A stretch of 64,000 nt of DNA from Ga0077530 sp035565975 (GTDB lineage Bacteria; Pseudomonadota; Alphaproteobacteria; Rhizobiales; Hyphomicrobiaceae), in NCBI GenBank assembly GCA_035565975.1, contig DATMRT010000043.1:10093-74092 (forward strand). The letters are read 5' to 3'. Both the position numbers and the translations under genes were made by a program. The notes beneath the pieces were generated by a model, which did not search any database, was not told the DNA's origin, and saw only the letters and a list, made by a program, of their open reading frames with translations. This document shows positions 7,671 through 15,302 of the stretch, piece by piece (positions within the stretch are counted from its first letter, which is position 1; every line of letters begins with the position of its first letter).

Positions 7671-9389
7671 ATGCACTCGCGCCGGGAGTTTCTGCAGCTT
7701 GCGCTCGCGGTGGGCGCGCTCGCCGGTACCGCCGGTCGGGCCGCCTTCGGCCAGACCCTGCGCCGGGGCCTCAGCCAGGAAGATATCCTGCGCTTCGAGC
7801 CCAAGGGGCAGGTGACCATCCTGCACTTCTCCGACTGCCACGCGCAGCTCCGGCCGGTCTATTTCCGCGAGCCCTCGGTCAATCTCGGCGTCGGCAAGGT
7901 GCGCGGACTGCCGCCACATCTCACGGATCGCGAATTTCTCGCGCACTACGGCATCGCACCGGGAACGGCCGAGGCCTACATGTTCTCCTCGGCCGACTTC
8001 GAGGTGCTGGCCAAGGACTATGGCCGCGCCGGCGGCCTGGATCGTCTCGCGACGCTCGTGAAGGCTGTCCGCGCCGAGCGCGGTGTCGAGCGCACGCTGC
8101 TGCTCGATGGCGGCGATACGCTTCATGGCTCCTACACGGCGCTCCAAACCCAGGGCGCCGACATGCTGCGCGTCGCGGAAGCGCTGGGCGTCGATGCCAT
8201 GACCGCGCATTGGGAGTTCACGCTCGGCCACGCGCGGGTGAGCGCGCTCTTCGGCAGCAAGGATGAGCGCGGCTCGGCCAAAGTCGATTTCCTCGCCGGC
8301 AACATCGTGGACAACGAGTTCGAGGAGCCCGTCTTCAAGCCGTGGCGCATCTACGAGAAGGGCGGCGTGCGCATCGGTGTCATCGGCCAGGCATTTCCCT
8401 ACACGCCGATCGCCAATCCCCGCTGGATGATGCCGAACTGGTCGTTCGGCATTCGCGAGGAGGAGCTGCGCCGCAATATCGCAGCGCTGCGGGCGGCAGG
8501 CGCCGAGATCGTCGTGCTCAATTCGCACAACGGCTTCGATGTCGATCGCAAGCTTGCCGGCCGTGTCGAGGGCATCGACGTCATCCTGACGGCGCATACG
8601 CACGATGCCATCCCCCGGCCCGAGCGGGTCGGCAACACGCTGCTCGTCGCGTCGGGATCGAACGGCAAATTCCTTTCGCGCCTCGACCTCGACGTCAAGG
8701 GAGGCCGCATTGCCGGCTTCAGCTACAGCCTGATGCCGGTGCTGGCGGATGCCATCACGCCGGATCCCGAAATGGCGCGCCTGATCGAAGATATCCGCGC
8801 GCCGCACGAGGCCATGCTTTCGACGGAGCTTGCGCGCACCGATACGCTCCTCTACCGCCGCGGCAATTTCGCCGGCACGCTCGACGACCTCATCTGCGAG
8901 GCGCTCCTCTCCGAACGCGATGCCGAGATCTGCTTCTCGCCCGGCTTCCGCTGGGGCACGTCGCTGGTGCCGGGGCAGACCATCACGTGGGACGACGTCT
9001 ACAACGCGACGGCCATTACCTATCCGAAGGTCTATCGGCTTCCCTTCCGCGGCGACATGATCAAGGCCATCATCGAGGATGTGGCCGACAATCTGTTCAA
9101 TCCCGATCCCTACTATCAGCAGGGCGGGGACATGGTCCGCGTCGGCGGCATGAGCTTCACGGTGGATGTCGACGCGCCCATGGGGCAGCGCATTTCCGAC
9201 ATGCGCCTGTTGCGGACGGGCGAGCCGATCGAGGCGGCCCATGTTTATACGGTTGCGGGCTGGGCTTCGGTCAACGAGGGGACGGAAGGCCCGCCGATCT
9301 GGGATCTCGTCGCGAGCCATCTGCGCAAGCGGCAGGTCATAGCGGAGGTGCGGGGCGCGCCCGTGCGCGTCGTGCGCCAGGCCATGTGA
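7671..9389 (+). CDS. soxB: SoxB, thiosulfohydrolase
   Basis: 572 residues from ATG 7671; an in-frame GTG at 7641 exists, but the twin-arginine signal SRREFLQLALAV starts right after ATG 7671. SoxB hydrolyses sulfate from S-sulfonated SoxYZ in the periplasm. It is a dimanganese 5'-nucleotidase-like enzyme: the metal-site segments HFSDCHAQLRP, LLDGGDTLHGSYTAL, LNSHNGFDVDRKLA and LTAHTHDAIP are all present in order, followed by the C-terminal nucleotidase-type domain. Export by Tat fits a cofactor-loaded enzyme. It is the third gene of a soxAXB run; soxYZ and soxCD are not in the window. Two long hairpin repeats follow it. Confidence 0.95.
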   Translation: MHSRREFLQLALAVGALAGTAGRAAFGQTLRRGLSQEDILRFEPKGQVTILHFSDCHAQLRPVYFREPSVNLGVGKVRGLPPHLTDREFLAHYGIAPGTAEAYMFSSADFEVLAKDYGRAGGLDRLATLVKAVRAERGVERTLLLDGGDTLHGSYTALQTQGADMLRVAEALGVDAMTAHWEFTLGHARVSALFGSKDERGSAKVDFLAGNIVDNEFEEPVFKPWRIYEKGGVRIGVIGQAFPYTPIANPRWMMPNWSFGIREEELRRNIAALRAAGAEIVVLNSHNGFDVDRKLAGRVEGIDVILTAHTHDAIPRPERVGNTLLVASGSNGKFLSRLDLDVKGGRIAGFSYSLMPVLADAITPDPEMARLIEDIRAPHEAMLSTELARTDTLLYRRGNFAGTLDDLICEALLSERDAEICFSPGFRWGTSLVPGQTITWDDVYNATAITYPKVYRLPFRGDMIKAIIEDVADNLFNPDPYYQQGGDMVRVGGMSFTVDVDAPMGQRISDMRLLRTGEPIEAAHVYTVAGWASVNEGTEGPPIWDLVASHLRKRQVIAEVRGAPVRVVRQAM

Positions 9390-9459
9390 GAGCGGCCAAA
9401 CCGCGCGCGGGATTGACTTGACGCGAGCGTTCGTCTTGCTGTCGTCAGAGCGCGCGGCC

Positions 9460-9536
9460 CTAACGCGTCGGACCTTAAATGCGACATGCACCCGCGCCAA
9501 TTTCGAAGTCGCATTTACGGTCCAAAGACGCTTTAG
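9460..9536. repeat. Palindromic repeat, family A copy 1
   Basis: Left arm 9460-9485 and right arm 9508-9536 are near-perfect inverted copies. The inner stem is GGACCTTAAATGCGAC against GTCGCATTTACGGTCC; the outer stem is CTAACGCGTC against GACGCTTTAG, with an extra AAA in the right arm (a TTT on its complement). The same outer sequence CTAAAGCGTC(TTT)GGACC recurs in the copy at 24249-24326. It lies 70 bases after soxB and could end that transcript. Confidence 0.8.
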
Positions 9537-9548
9537 CTTCATAACGTT

Positions 9549-9624
9549 CTAAAGCAACTTTGGACTTGAAATTCACTCACCGCCTAGCCTCCAACTGAGG
9601 TGAATTTCAAGTCCGTTGCTTTAG
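9549..9624. repeat. Palindromic repeat, family A copy 2
   Basis: Left arm 9549-9579 and right arm 9596-9624 form about 28 base pairs around a 16-base loop. GGACTTGAAATTCAC matches GTGAATTTCAAGTCC perfectly, and CTAAAGCAAC (outer left) matches GTTGCTTTAG. A TTT bulge occurs at the same place as in copies 1 and 3, but in the left arm. The right arm ends ten bases before the ribosome binding site of ccdA, so the hairpin may also affect expression of that gene. Confidence 0.8.
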
Positions 9625-9646
9625 GCCGCGCAACAGGAGCGCGCCC

Positions 9647-10447
9647 GTGTTGGCGGATCTCTACATCTACTTTGGCATCGCGTTTGCGGGGCTCTTGAGC
9701 TTTCTCTCGCCCTGCGTGCTGCCGCTCGTGCCGCCCTATCTCAGCTATCTCGGCGGCATGTCCATCGAGGAGATGACTGCTGACGAGCGCATCGACCGGC
9801 GCGCCTGGCGCCGTGTCGTGCTCGGTGCGTGCTGTTTCGTGCTCGGCTTCTCGACGGTGTTTATCGGGCTCGGTGCAGGCGCGTCCATGTTCGGCCAGCT
9901 CATTCAGACGTACAAATATGAGCTATCGATGGTCGCGGGCGCGGTGATCATCCTATTCGGCCTGCACTTTCTCGGCCTTCTGCACATCCCGCATCTTCAT
10001 GCCGACAAGCGCTACCGCGCGAACATGCACGGCGCGAGCTATCTCGGTGCCTACATCATCGGACTGGCCTTTGCCTTCGGCTGGACGCCGTGCATCGGGC
10101 CGATCCTGGCGGCGGTGCTGACGCTCGCCGCGAGCGAGGGCAGCCTCGGCACAGGTGTGAGGATGCTCGCCGCGTACTCGCTGGGACTCGGTATTCCTTT
10201 CGTGCTGGCCGCTGTGGCGATACGGCCCTTCCTCGGGTTCATGCAACGATTCCGCGGCCATCTCGGTAAGGTCGAGAAGGTCATGGGCGTGCTGCTCATC
10301 CTTACGGGCATTGCATTTCTCACCGGTTCCATCACATGGATCGGCCAGTGGCTTATCGATCACGTGCCCTTCCTCGCCGAGATCGAGTCCTGGGCCACGC
10401 CGAAGGACCTCCAAAGCGAGATCCTGAAGAAGGGCATGGGCAAATAA
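9647..10447 (+). CDS. ccdA: CcdA/DsbD-family thiol-disulfide membrane transporter (SoxV-like)
   Basis: 266 residues from GTG 9647 with AGGAG upstream. Six to seven hydrophobic segments are evident. The two redox cysteines lie in the family's paired motifs, LSPCVLPLVPPYLSYLGG near residue 25 and GWTPCIGPILAA near 149. CcdA-type proteins carry electrons from cytoplasmic thioredoxin across the membrane to periplasmic partners, for cytochrome c maturation or, as SoxV, to keep the Sox system reduced. Next to soxAXB a SoxV-like role is plausible, but no thioredoxin-like soxW lies beside it, and the long hairpins between suggest a separate transcript. General cytochrome c biogenesis is equally possible. 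Confidence 0.88.
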   Translation: MLADLYIYFGIAFAGLLSFLSPCVLPLVPPYLSYLGGMSIEEMTADERIDRRAWRRVVLGACCFVLGFSTVFIGLGAGASMFGQLIQTYKYELSMVAGAVIILFGLHFLGLLHIPHLHADKRYRANMHGASYLGAYIIGLAFAFGWTPCIGPILAAVLTLAASEGSLGTGVRMLAAYSLGLGIPFVLAAVAIRPFLGFMQRFRGHLGKVEKVMGVLLILTGIAFLTGSITWIGQWLIDHVPFLAEIESWATPKDLQSEILKKGMGK

Positions 10448-10473
10448 GCTCGCCAACAGACGAGGCAACCGTC

Positions 10474-11295
10474 ATGGTTCCGATCGCACTGACCATCGCC
10501 GGCTCGGACAGCTCGGGCGGCGCCGGCATCCAGGCCGATCTCAAGACGTTCACGGCCCTCGGCGTCTACGGTGCGAGCGTGCTGACGGCGCTCACTGCGC
10601 AGAACACGCAAGGCGTGCAGGGCGTCCTGCCCGTGGACCCACCGTTCGTCGCCCAGCAGATCCGATCGGTCATGAGCGATCTAAAAGTCGGCGCCGCGAA
10701 GACGGGGATGCTCGCGACGGCGGCGGTGATCAAGGCTGTGGTGGCGACTCTGAAAGAATTTCCGGAGATCCCGCTGGTTGTCGATCCGGTGATGATAGCG
10801 ACGAGCGGCGACGTGCTTCTGCAGCCGGACGCGATCGATGCCGTACGCCATGTACTTCTGCCGCGCGCGCACGTCGTCACACCGAACCTTCCCGAAGCGG
10901 CGCGCCTTTTCGACACGACGGAGGCCGAGACCGAGACGCAGGTGGAAGAACAGGGCCGCGAGATCTGCACCCGATTCGGCTGTCGCGCAGTTCTGATGAA
11001 GGGCGGGCACGGCAGCAGCGTCGATGCCGTCGATCTGCTGATCGAGCGCGATGGGCCGACCCTGCGGCTTGCATCGCCGCGCATCGACACACGTCACACG
11101 CACGGCACCGGATGCACGCTGTCCGCGGCGATCGCGGCGTTCCTTGCTGCAGGCGACGATCTCGCGACGGCGGTGCGGCGTGCCAAGGCCTTTATCCAGG
11201 ACGCGATCGAGCACGGTGCCCGCAATCCCATCGGCAAGGGAAACGGGCCGGTCGATCATCTCTACGCGATCCGACGCCACGCGCCGCCGGTGTAG
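10474..11295 (+). CDS. thiD: Hydroxymethylpyrimidine/phosphomethylpyrimidine kinase
   Basis: 273 residues from ATG 10474, preceded by GAGG at a good distance. A ribokinase-fold enzyme that phosphorylates HMP and HMP-phosphate in thiamine biosynthesis. The N-terminus reads LTIAGSDSSGGAGIQADLKTF; DPVMIATSGD and TPNLPEAARL follow in the middle, MKGGHG near residue 170, and the anion-hole/catalytic HGTGCTLSAAIAAFLA near 210, all as expected. It starts 26 bases after ccdA and converges on a GNAT gene three bases after its stop. No thiamine riboswitch-like sequence is seen before it, and no other thi gene is adjacent. Confidence 0.95.
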   Translation: MVPIALTIAGSDSSGGAGIQADLKTFTALGVYGASVLTALTAQNTQGVQGVLPVDPPFVAQQIRSVMSDLKVGAAKTGMLATAAVIKAVVATLKEFPEIPLVVDPVMIATSGDVLLQPDAIDAVRHVLLPRAHVVTPNLPEAARLFDTTEAETETQVEEQGREICTRFGCRAVLMKGGHGSSVDAVDLLIERDGPTLRLASPRIDTRHTHGTGCTLSAAIAAFLAAGDDLATAVRRAKAFIQDAIEHGARNPIGKGNGPVDHLYAIRRHAPPV

Positions 11296-11298
11296 GCT

Positions 11299-11781
11299 TC
11301 ATAGCGTGCGTCCCATGAATACCGTGCCTGTGATGGGCGTGTCGTAATAGGGGGCGATGCGCACGAAGCCGAGACGGGAGTAGAGCGCCTGAGCGTCCGT
11401 CATCTCGGGAAGCGTATCGAGGCGAAGCTCCCGATAGCCGGCGTGCCGTCCGGCGTCGAGAACGGCGTCGACCAGGGCCTTGCCGAGGCCCATTCCGCGC
11501 GCCTCGGGGGTCACGTAGAGACGCTTCATCTCGCAGCATCCTGCCAGGTCCATGGACCTCAGGGCGGCGCAGCCGAGCGCGGCGCCGTCCGTGCCGCGGG
11601 CGAGCAGAAGCTCCCCGCCCGGTGGGGCGTACTTCCCCGGTAACCCCGCCAGCTCGCTCTCGAAGTCCTGATAAGCCAGATCGACGCTCAGCGCAGCCGC
11701 ATAGGCCCGGAACAGGCCAGTCGTCGCCGCCAGATCCTCAGGGGTTCGGACCGGGCGGATATGGAATTGTGCTTCCGGCAT
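11299..11781 (-). CDS. GNAT-family N-acetyltransferase
   Basis: 160 residues from ATG 11781; a longer version from 11832 is possible but begins right at a TATATAG sequence better read as a promoter. The acetyl-CoA loop is MKRLYVTPEARGMGLGKAL (about residues 93-111), followed by GYRELRLDTL and ALYSRLGFVRIAPYYDTP, the usual C-terminal half of the fold. Substrate is unknown; close family members acetylate amino acids or small amines. It converges with thiD (3-base gap) and diverges from the LysE-type exporter. Confidence 0.85.
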   Translation of the reverse strand: MPEAQFHIRPVRTPEDLAATTGLFRAYAAALSVDLAYQDFESELAGLPGKYAPPGGELLLARGTDGAALGCAALRSMDLAGCCEMKRLYVTPEARGMGLGKALVDAVLDAGRHAGYRELRLDTLPEMTDAQALYSRLGFVRIAPYYDTPITGTVFMGRTL

Positions 11782-11812
11782 GGTGGCTTGGCGCTCGTTG
11801 GTGTGGCGGGCC

Positions 11813-11839
11813 GTGACAGTCGCGTCCGGCATCTATATA
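11813..11839 (+). promoter_or_regulatory. Possible promoter in the GNAT/LysE divergent spacer
   Basis: GTGACA (11813-11818) lies 15 bases before TATATA (11834-11839), a fair -35/-10 pair for the exporter gene starting at 11886. CTATATAG here is palindromic, so the minus-strand GNAT gene may use it too. Evidence is only the match and the position. Confidence 0.3.
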
Positions 11840-11885
11840 GCAGGCGTCGGCCGCGCTGGTGCGGCTCCCGGCGGGCTGGTCGAAC

Positions 11886-12506
11886 ATGAGCATGGGCATA
11901 CTCGCGGCATTCGTCGCCGCCTGCATCTTCCTGGCGATCACGCCGGGACCGAACATGAGCCTCATCATTGCCAACACGACGGCGCACGGCCTCGGTGGCG
12001 GACTGTGGACGCTCGCGGGCTCGACGACGGGCCTTGCCATCCTTGTCGGCATCGCAGCACTCGGCATGACCTCGGTCATGGTGCTCATGGCGGACTGGTT
12101 CGATGTCATCCGCTGGCTCGGCGCGGCCTATCTGATCTATCTCGGCGCGCGTCAGCTCCGCGCGGCCCTCCGTGCGCCGAGTTCGCTTGTCGCGCGCCCG
12201 CCGAACAGCGGTTCGCTCTATTTGAACGGGCTCCTCGTGAGTCTCTCGAATCCAAAGGTGCTGCTGTTCCTCGGTGCCTTCCTGCCGCAGTTCGTCGATC
12301 CGGCCTTCGCGCCGGGACCACAGCTCGGCATCCTCGCGGTTCTCTTCGTCGCGACGCTCTTGTCCGTGGATGTGACATACACGTTGCTGCTGGCGCGCGC
12401 GCGCCGCGCCTTTACGGCGCGCCACACGCGGGTGCTCGATGGCGTTGCCGGCGGCCTGCTGCTGGTCGGCGGCGCACTGCTCGCGACATTGCGCCGGCCG
12501 ACATGA
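11886..12506 (+). CDS. LysE/RhtB-family amino-acid exporter
   Basis: About 206 residues from ATG 11886 (ATG 11892 is an equally possible start). Six hydrophobic segments and the family signature FLAITPGPNMSLIIANTTAHG at the N-terminus, followed by LGAAYLIYLGARQLR near residue 80 and NGLLVSLSNPKVLLFLGAFLPQF near 115, identify the LysE/RhtB superfamily. Such proteins export amino acids or homoserine lactone-like compounds across the inner membrane. Specificity cannot be told. No LysR-type regulator is adjacent, which is common for this family. coaD follows after 24 bases on the same strand. Confidence 0.9.
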   Translation: MSMGILAAFVAACIFLAITPGPNMSLIIANTTAHGLGGGLWTLAGSTTGLAILVGIAALGMTSVMVLMADWFDVIRWLGAAYLIYLGARQLRAALRAPSSLVARPPNSGSLYLNGLLVSLSNPKVLLFLGAFLPQFVDPAFAPGPQLGILAVLFVATLLSVDVTYTLLLARARRAFTARHTRVLDGVAGGLLLVGGALLATLRRPT

Positions 12507-12530
12507 AACGCTGACGCCACCGAGGACCCC

Positions 12531-13031
12531 ATGACCCGCATCGGTTTCTATTCCGGTTCGTTCGATCCCGTGACCCTCGGGCACGTCGACGTCATGCGCC
12601 GGGCGCTCGCGCTCGTCGACAAGCTCGTCATCGGCATCGGCATTCATCCGGGCAAGACGCCGCTCTTCTCGGTCGCCGAGCGCACCGCCATGCTCAAGAC
12701 GGAGACCCGCCCCTACGTCAAGGAAGCCGGCGCGAGTATCGAAGTGGTGACCTTCGATGGCCTCGTGGTCGATGCGGCGAAAAAGGCGGGCGCTCGTGCG
12801 ATCTTCCGCGGCTTGCGCGATGCGACCGATTTCGACTACGAAATGCAGATGGCGGGCATGAATGGGGAGATGGCCGAAGATATCGGCACGGTCTTCCTGC
12901 CGGCGAGCCCGGGCGTGCGCCACATCACGGCCACGCTCGTGCGCCAGATCGCGCTCATGGGCGGTGACGTCAAACCCTTTGTTTCGCGCGATGTGGCCCG
13001 TGCCCTGAAGGCCAAGGCTGCCCGGAAGTAA
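12531..13031 (+). CDS. coaD: Phosphopantetheine adenylyltransferase
   Basis: 166 residues. Adenylates 4'-phosphopantetheine to dephospho-CoA, the penultimate step of coenzyme A synthesis. The nucleotidyltransferase motif is at the start: GFYSGSFDPVTLGHVDVMRRAL with the TXGH-type histidine at residue 18. Further family segments are IGIGIHPGKTPLFS, FRGLRDATDFDYEMQMAGMN near residues 90-110, and the ISSTLVR-like THITATLVRQIA near 138. Length is normal. It forms a run with LysE before and two cyclophilin genes after. Confidence 0.96.
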   Translation: MTRIGFYSGSFDPVTLGHVDVMRRALALVDKLVIGIGIHPGKTPLFSVAERTAMLKTETRPYVKEAGASIEVVTFDGLVVDAAKKAGARAIFRGLRDATDFDYEMQMAGMNGEMAEDIGTVFLPASPGVRHITATLVRQIALMGGDVKPFVSRDVARALKAKAARK

Positions 13032-13088
13032 CCGGCAGTGCCGCGCGATGCTCTCCACTAGAAGCAGCTCATCAAGGAGACCATTTCC

Positions 13089-13631
13089 GTGAGAACGCTC
13101 ATTGCGAGCCTCATCCTCGCCCTTGTCGCGGCGTTTGGCCCGGTGCACGCTCAGGGCAAACTCGACCCGCAGAACACACTGGTCATCGAGCTCAAGGACG
13201 GCCCGGTCTTGATCAAGCTGCGCCCCGATCTCGCGCCGAAGCACGTCGAGCGCGTGAAGACGCTGGCGCGCCAGGGCTTCTACAACAACATCAAGTTCCA
13301 TCGTGTCATCGCCGGCTTCATGGCCCAGACGGGCGATCCGACGGGCACCGGCATGGGCGGCTCCAAGCTCGGCAATCTGCCGGCGGAGTTCAGCAAGGAA
13401 GAGTACGGGCGCGGCAGTGTCGGCGCGGCGCGCACGAGCGATCCCAATACGGCGAACAGCCAGTTCTTCATCTGCTTTGGCGCGGGCTGCCGGAGTCTCA
13501 CGGGCCAGTACACGCTCTGGGGCGAAGTGGTCGAGGGCATGGAGAACGTCGACAAGATCGCCAAGGGCGAACCGCCCGCCAAGCCCGACGTTATGCAGAA
13601 AGTCTACATCCTCGGTGACGTGAAGCGCTGA
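13089..13631 (+). CDS. Periplasmic peptidyl-prolyl cis-trans isomerase (cyclophilin)
   Basis: 180 residues from GTG 13089, with a strong AAGGAG eight bases upstream. The first 21 residues (to VHAQ) form a Sec signal peptide, so the enzyme acts in the periplasm. The cyclophilin core follows: FHRVIAGFMAQTGDPTGTGMGGS carries the catalytic Arg and the FMAQ segment, then NSQFFICFGAGCRSLTGQYTLWGEV. A CX7C-like pattern is not present; one cysteine sits in FICFGAGC with another three residues before. It is followed after 50 bases by a cytoplasmic cyclophilin of very similar sequence, suggesting a tandem duplication with different targeting. Confidence 0.94.
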   Translation: MRTLIASLILALVAAFGPVHAQGKLDPQNTLVIELKDGPVLIKLRPDLAPKHVERVKTLARQGFYNNIKFHRVIAGFMAQTGDPTGTGMGGSKLGNLPAEFSKEEYGRGSVGAARTSDPNTANSQFFICFGAGCRSLTGQYTLWGEVVEGMENVDKIAKGEPPAKPDVMQKVYILGDVKR

Positions 13632-13681
13632 CGCGCGCGTTGCCTCCCGCCAACCGGAAACGAAATGTAAAGGAGCCAACC

Positions 13682-14158
13682 ATGGCCGATATCAAGGATC
13701 CCGAGAACACCATCATCATGGACACGACGAAGGGCCAGGTGGTGATCAAGCTGCGGCCTGACCTTGCGCCGAAACACGTCGAGCGCATCAAGCAGCTCGC
13801 GCGCGAAGGCTTCTACGACGGCATCGTGTTCCACCGCGTGATCGACGGCTTCATGGCGCAGGTCGGCTGCCCGCATGGCACCGGTACGGGCGGCTCGAAG
13901 CATCCGAACCTCAAGGCCGAGTTCAACGCCGAGCCGCATGTGCGCGGCATCTGCTCGATGGCGCGGGCGCAGAACCCCGACAGCGCCAACAGCCAGTTCT
14001 TCATCGTGTTCGACGACGCGACGTTCCTCGACCGCCAGTACACCGTCTGGGGTCAGGTTATCGAGGGCATGGACAACGTCGACAAGATCAAGCGCGGCGA
14101 GCCCGTGCAGAACCCGGACAAGATCACGTCCATGAAGGTCGCGGCCGACGTGCAGTAA
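13682..14158 (+). CDS. ppiB: Cytoplasmic peptidyl-prolyl cis-trans isomerase (cyclophilin, PpiB type)
   Basis: 158 residues from ATG 13682 with AAAGGAG directly upstream; an in-frame codon at 13640 lacks such a site. No signal peptide: the protein starts MADIKDPENTII. Core motifs are FHRVIDGFMAQVGCPHGTGTGGS, NSQFFIVFDDATFLDRQYTVWGQV and EGMDNVDKI. It catalyses proline isomerisation during protein folding in the cytoplasm. It parallels the periplasmic copy just upstream residue for residue over most of the core (RPDLAPKHVERIKQLAREGFY), so the pair is likely a duplication. A hydrolase gene follows after 31 bases. Confidence 0.95.
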   Translation: MADIKDPENTIIMDTTKGQVVIKLRPDLAPKHVERIKQLAREGFYDGIVFHRVIDGFMAQVGCPHGTGTGGSKHPNLKAEFNAEPHVRGICSMARAQNPDSANSQFFIVFDDATFLDRQYTVWGQVIEGMDNVDKIKRGEPVQNPDKITSMKVAADVQ

Positions 14159-14189
14159 GCGGTCGCTGAGCCGGGCGCAGGAGCAGGCC

Positions 14190-15080
14190 ATGTTCTTCGA
14201 TGGCTTCACGCTGACGACCGTCCGTGTCAGTGATGGAGCCATGCGCCTGCGCCATGGCGGCAGTGGCCCGCCGCTTCTGCTGCTCCATGGCAATCCGCAG
14301 ACACATGCCATGTGGCACCGGATCGCGCCGGTTCTCGCCCAGCGCTACACGGTCGTCTGTCCCGACCTCAGAGGCTACGGCGGCTCTCATAAGCCGCCTG
14401 CAACGGCCGACCACGCGCCCTATGCCAAGCGCGAGATGGCGCGCGACATGATCGAGCTGATGGCGGAGCTCGGCTTCGCGCGCTTCCAGGTCGTCGCGCA
14501 CGATCGTGGCGCTCGTGTCGCCCATCGCCTCGCAGTCGATCATCCGCAAGCCGTGCAGAAGCTCGCCCTGCTCGACATCGTGCCGACCATCGAGCACTTC
14601 GAGCGCGCCGACATGGCCTTCGGCCTCGGTTACTACCATTGGTTCTGGTTCGCCCAGCCCCATCCCTTCCCCGAAATGCTGATCAGCAAGGCGCCCGAGG
14701 ACTGGTTCTTCGCGCATACAGCGCGCGAGCCCAAGGAGCGCGACTTCTTCGCTCCCGACGCGCTCGCCGACTATCTGGAGGCCGCGCGCAATCCCGAGAT
14801 GATCCGCGGCATGTGCGAGGACTACCGTGCCGCGGCGAGCATCGACCTCCTGCACGATCGCGCAAGCCGCGAGGCCGGAGAGAAAATCCAATGCCCGCTG
14901 CTCGTGGTCTGGGGCGAGAAGGGCAAGATCGGCGTTTGGTACGACCCGCTCGCCATCTGGCGGAAGTATGCGAGCACCGGTGTCGAGGGCCACGCCGTCC
15001 CGAGCGGGCACTATCTCGCCGAGGAGGCGCCGGACGCGGTGCTTTCGGCCCTCGACGGCTTCCTCGATCGAGCAAATTGA
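14190..15080 (+). CDS. Alpha/beta hydrolase, probable fluoroacetate/haloacetate dehalogenase
   Basis: 296 residues. The alpha/beta-hydrolase frame is clear (LLLLHGNPQTHAMWH, DLRGYGGS). The residues that define fluoroacetate dehalogenases are all in place: nucleophile Asp105 with Arg106 and Arg109 in HDRGAR, Asp129 in LLDIVPT, halide-binding His150-Trp151 and a tyrosine near 212 (EDYRA), and the catalytic His274 in SGHYLAEE. These enzymes displace halide from 2-haloacids through an aspartyl ester and give glycolate. It has no signal peptide. Neighbours are a cyclophilin upstream and an M15-type peptidase downstream, which give no pathway hint. Activity on fluoroacetate versus other haloacetates or an epoxide cannot be decided from sequence. 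Confidence 0.8.
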   Translation: MFFDGFTLTTVRVSDGAMRLRHGGSGPPLLLLHGNPQTHAMWHRIAPVLAQRYTVVCPDLRGYGGSHKPPATADHAPYAKREMARDMIELMAELGFARFQVVAHDRGARVAHRLAVDHPQAVQKLALLDIVPTIEHFERADMAFGLGYYHWFWFAQPHPFPEMLISKAPEDWFFAHTAREPKERDFFAPDALADYLEAARNPEMIRGMCEDYRAAASIDLLHDRASREAGEKIQCPLLVVWGEKGKIGVWYDPLAIWRKYASTGVEGHAVPSGHYLAEEAPDAVLSALDGFLDRAN

Positions 15081-15302
15081 AGCCCTTAGGCCCGTTCCGT
15101 CACGAATTCGCCGCACCAGCGCCGTCGGAATGCCGGGTCAGCTCATCATTGTTGGTTAATTGGGTTGGGCTATGGCTCTTAATCCGATGTGCCGGCATCG
15201 GGGCAGATGTCGACTTCGTGAAGGATGGTGTGATCCCGGGGGATCGGCCGCCGCAGTCGCGGGAGGGCCGGGAGAAGGGGCCGCACATTCGGGGGAAGTT
15301 TC

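Noticed and set aside
7587..9542. A 651-codon minus-strand open frame across soxB
   Set aside because: Antisense to soxB, low-complexity composition, no translation start or family; a composition artefact.
10353..10611. Thiamine riboswitch before thiD or near the ThiO-like gene
   Set aside because: No CTGAGA-type or conserved TPP riboswitch core was seen upstream of thiD (10448-10473 is only 26 bases) nor in the 50653-50780 spacer.
11688..13679. A 663-codon minus-strand open frame across LysE, coaD and the first cyclophilin
   Set aside because: It covers several confidently identified genes in antisense and shows no recognisable motif.
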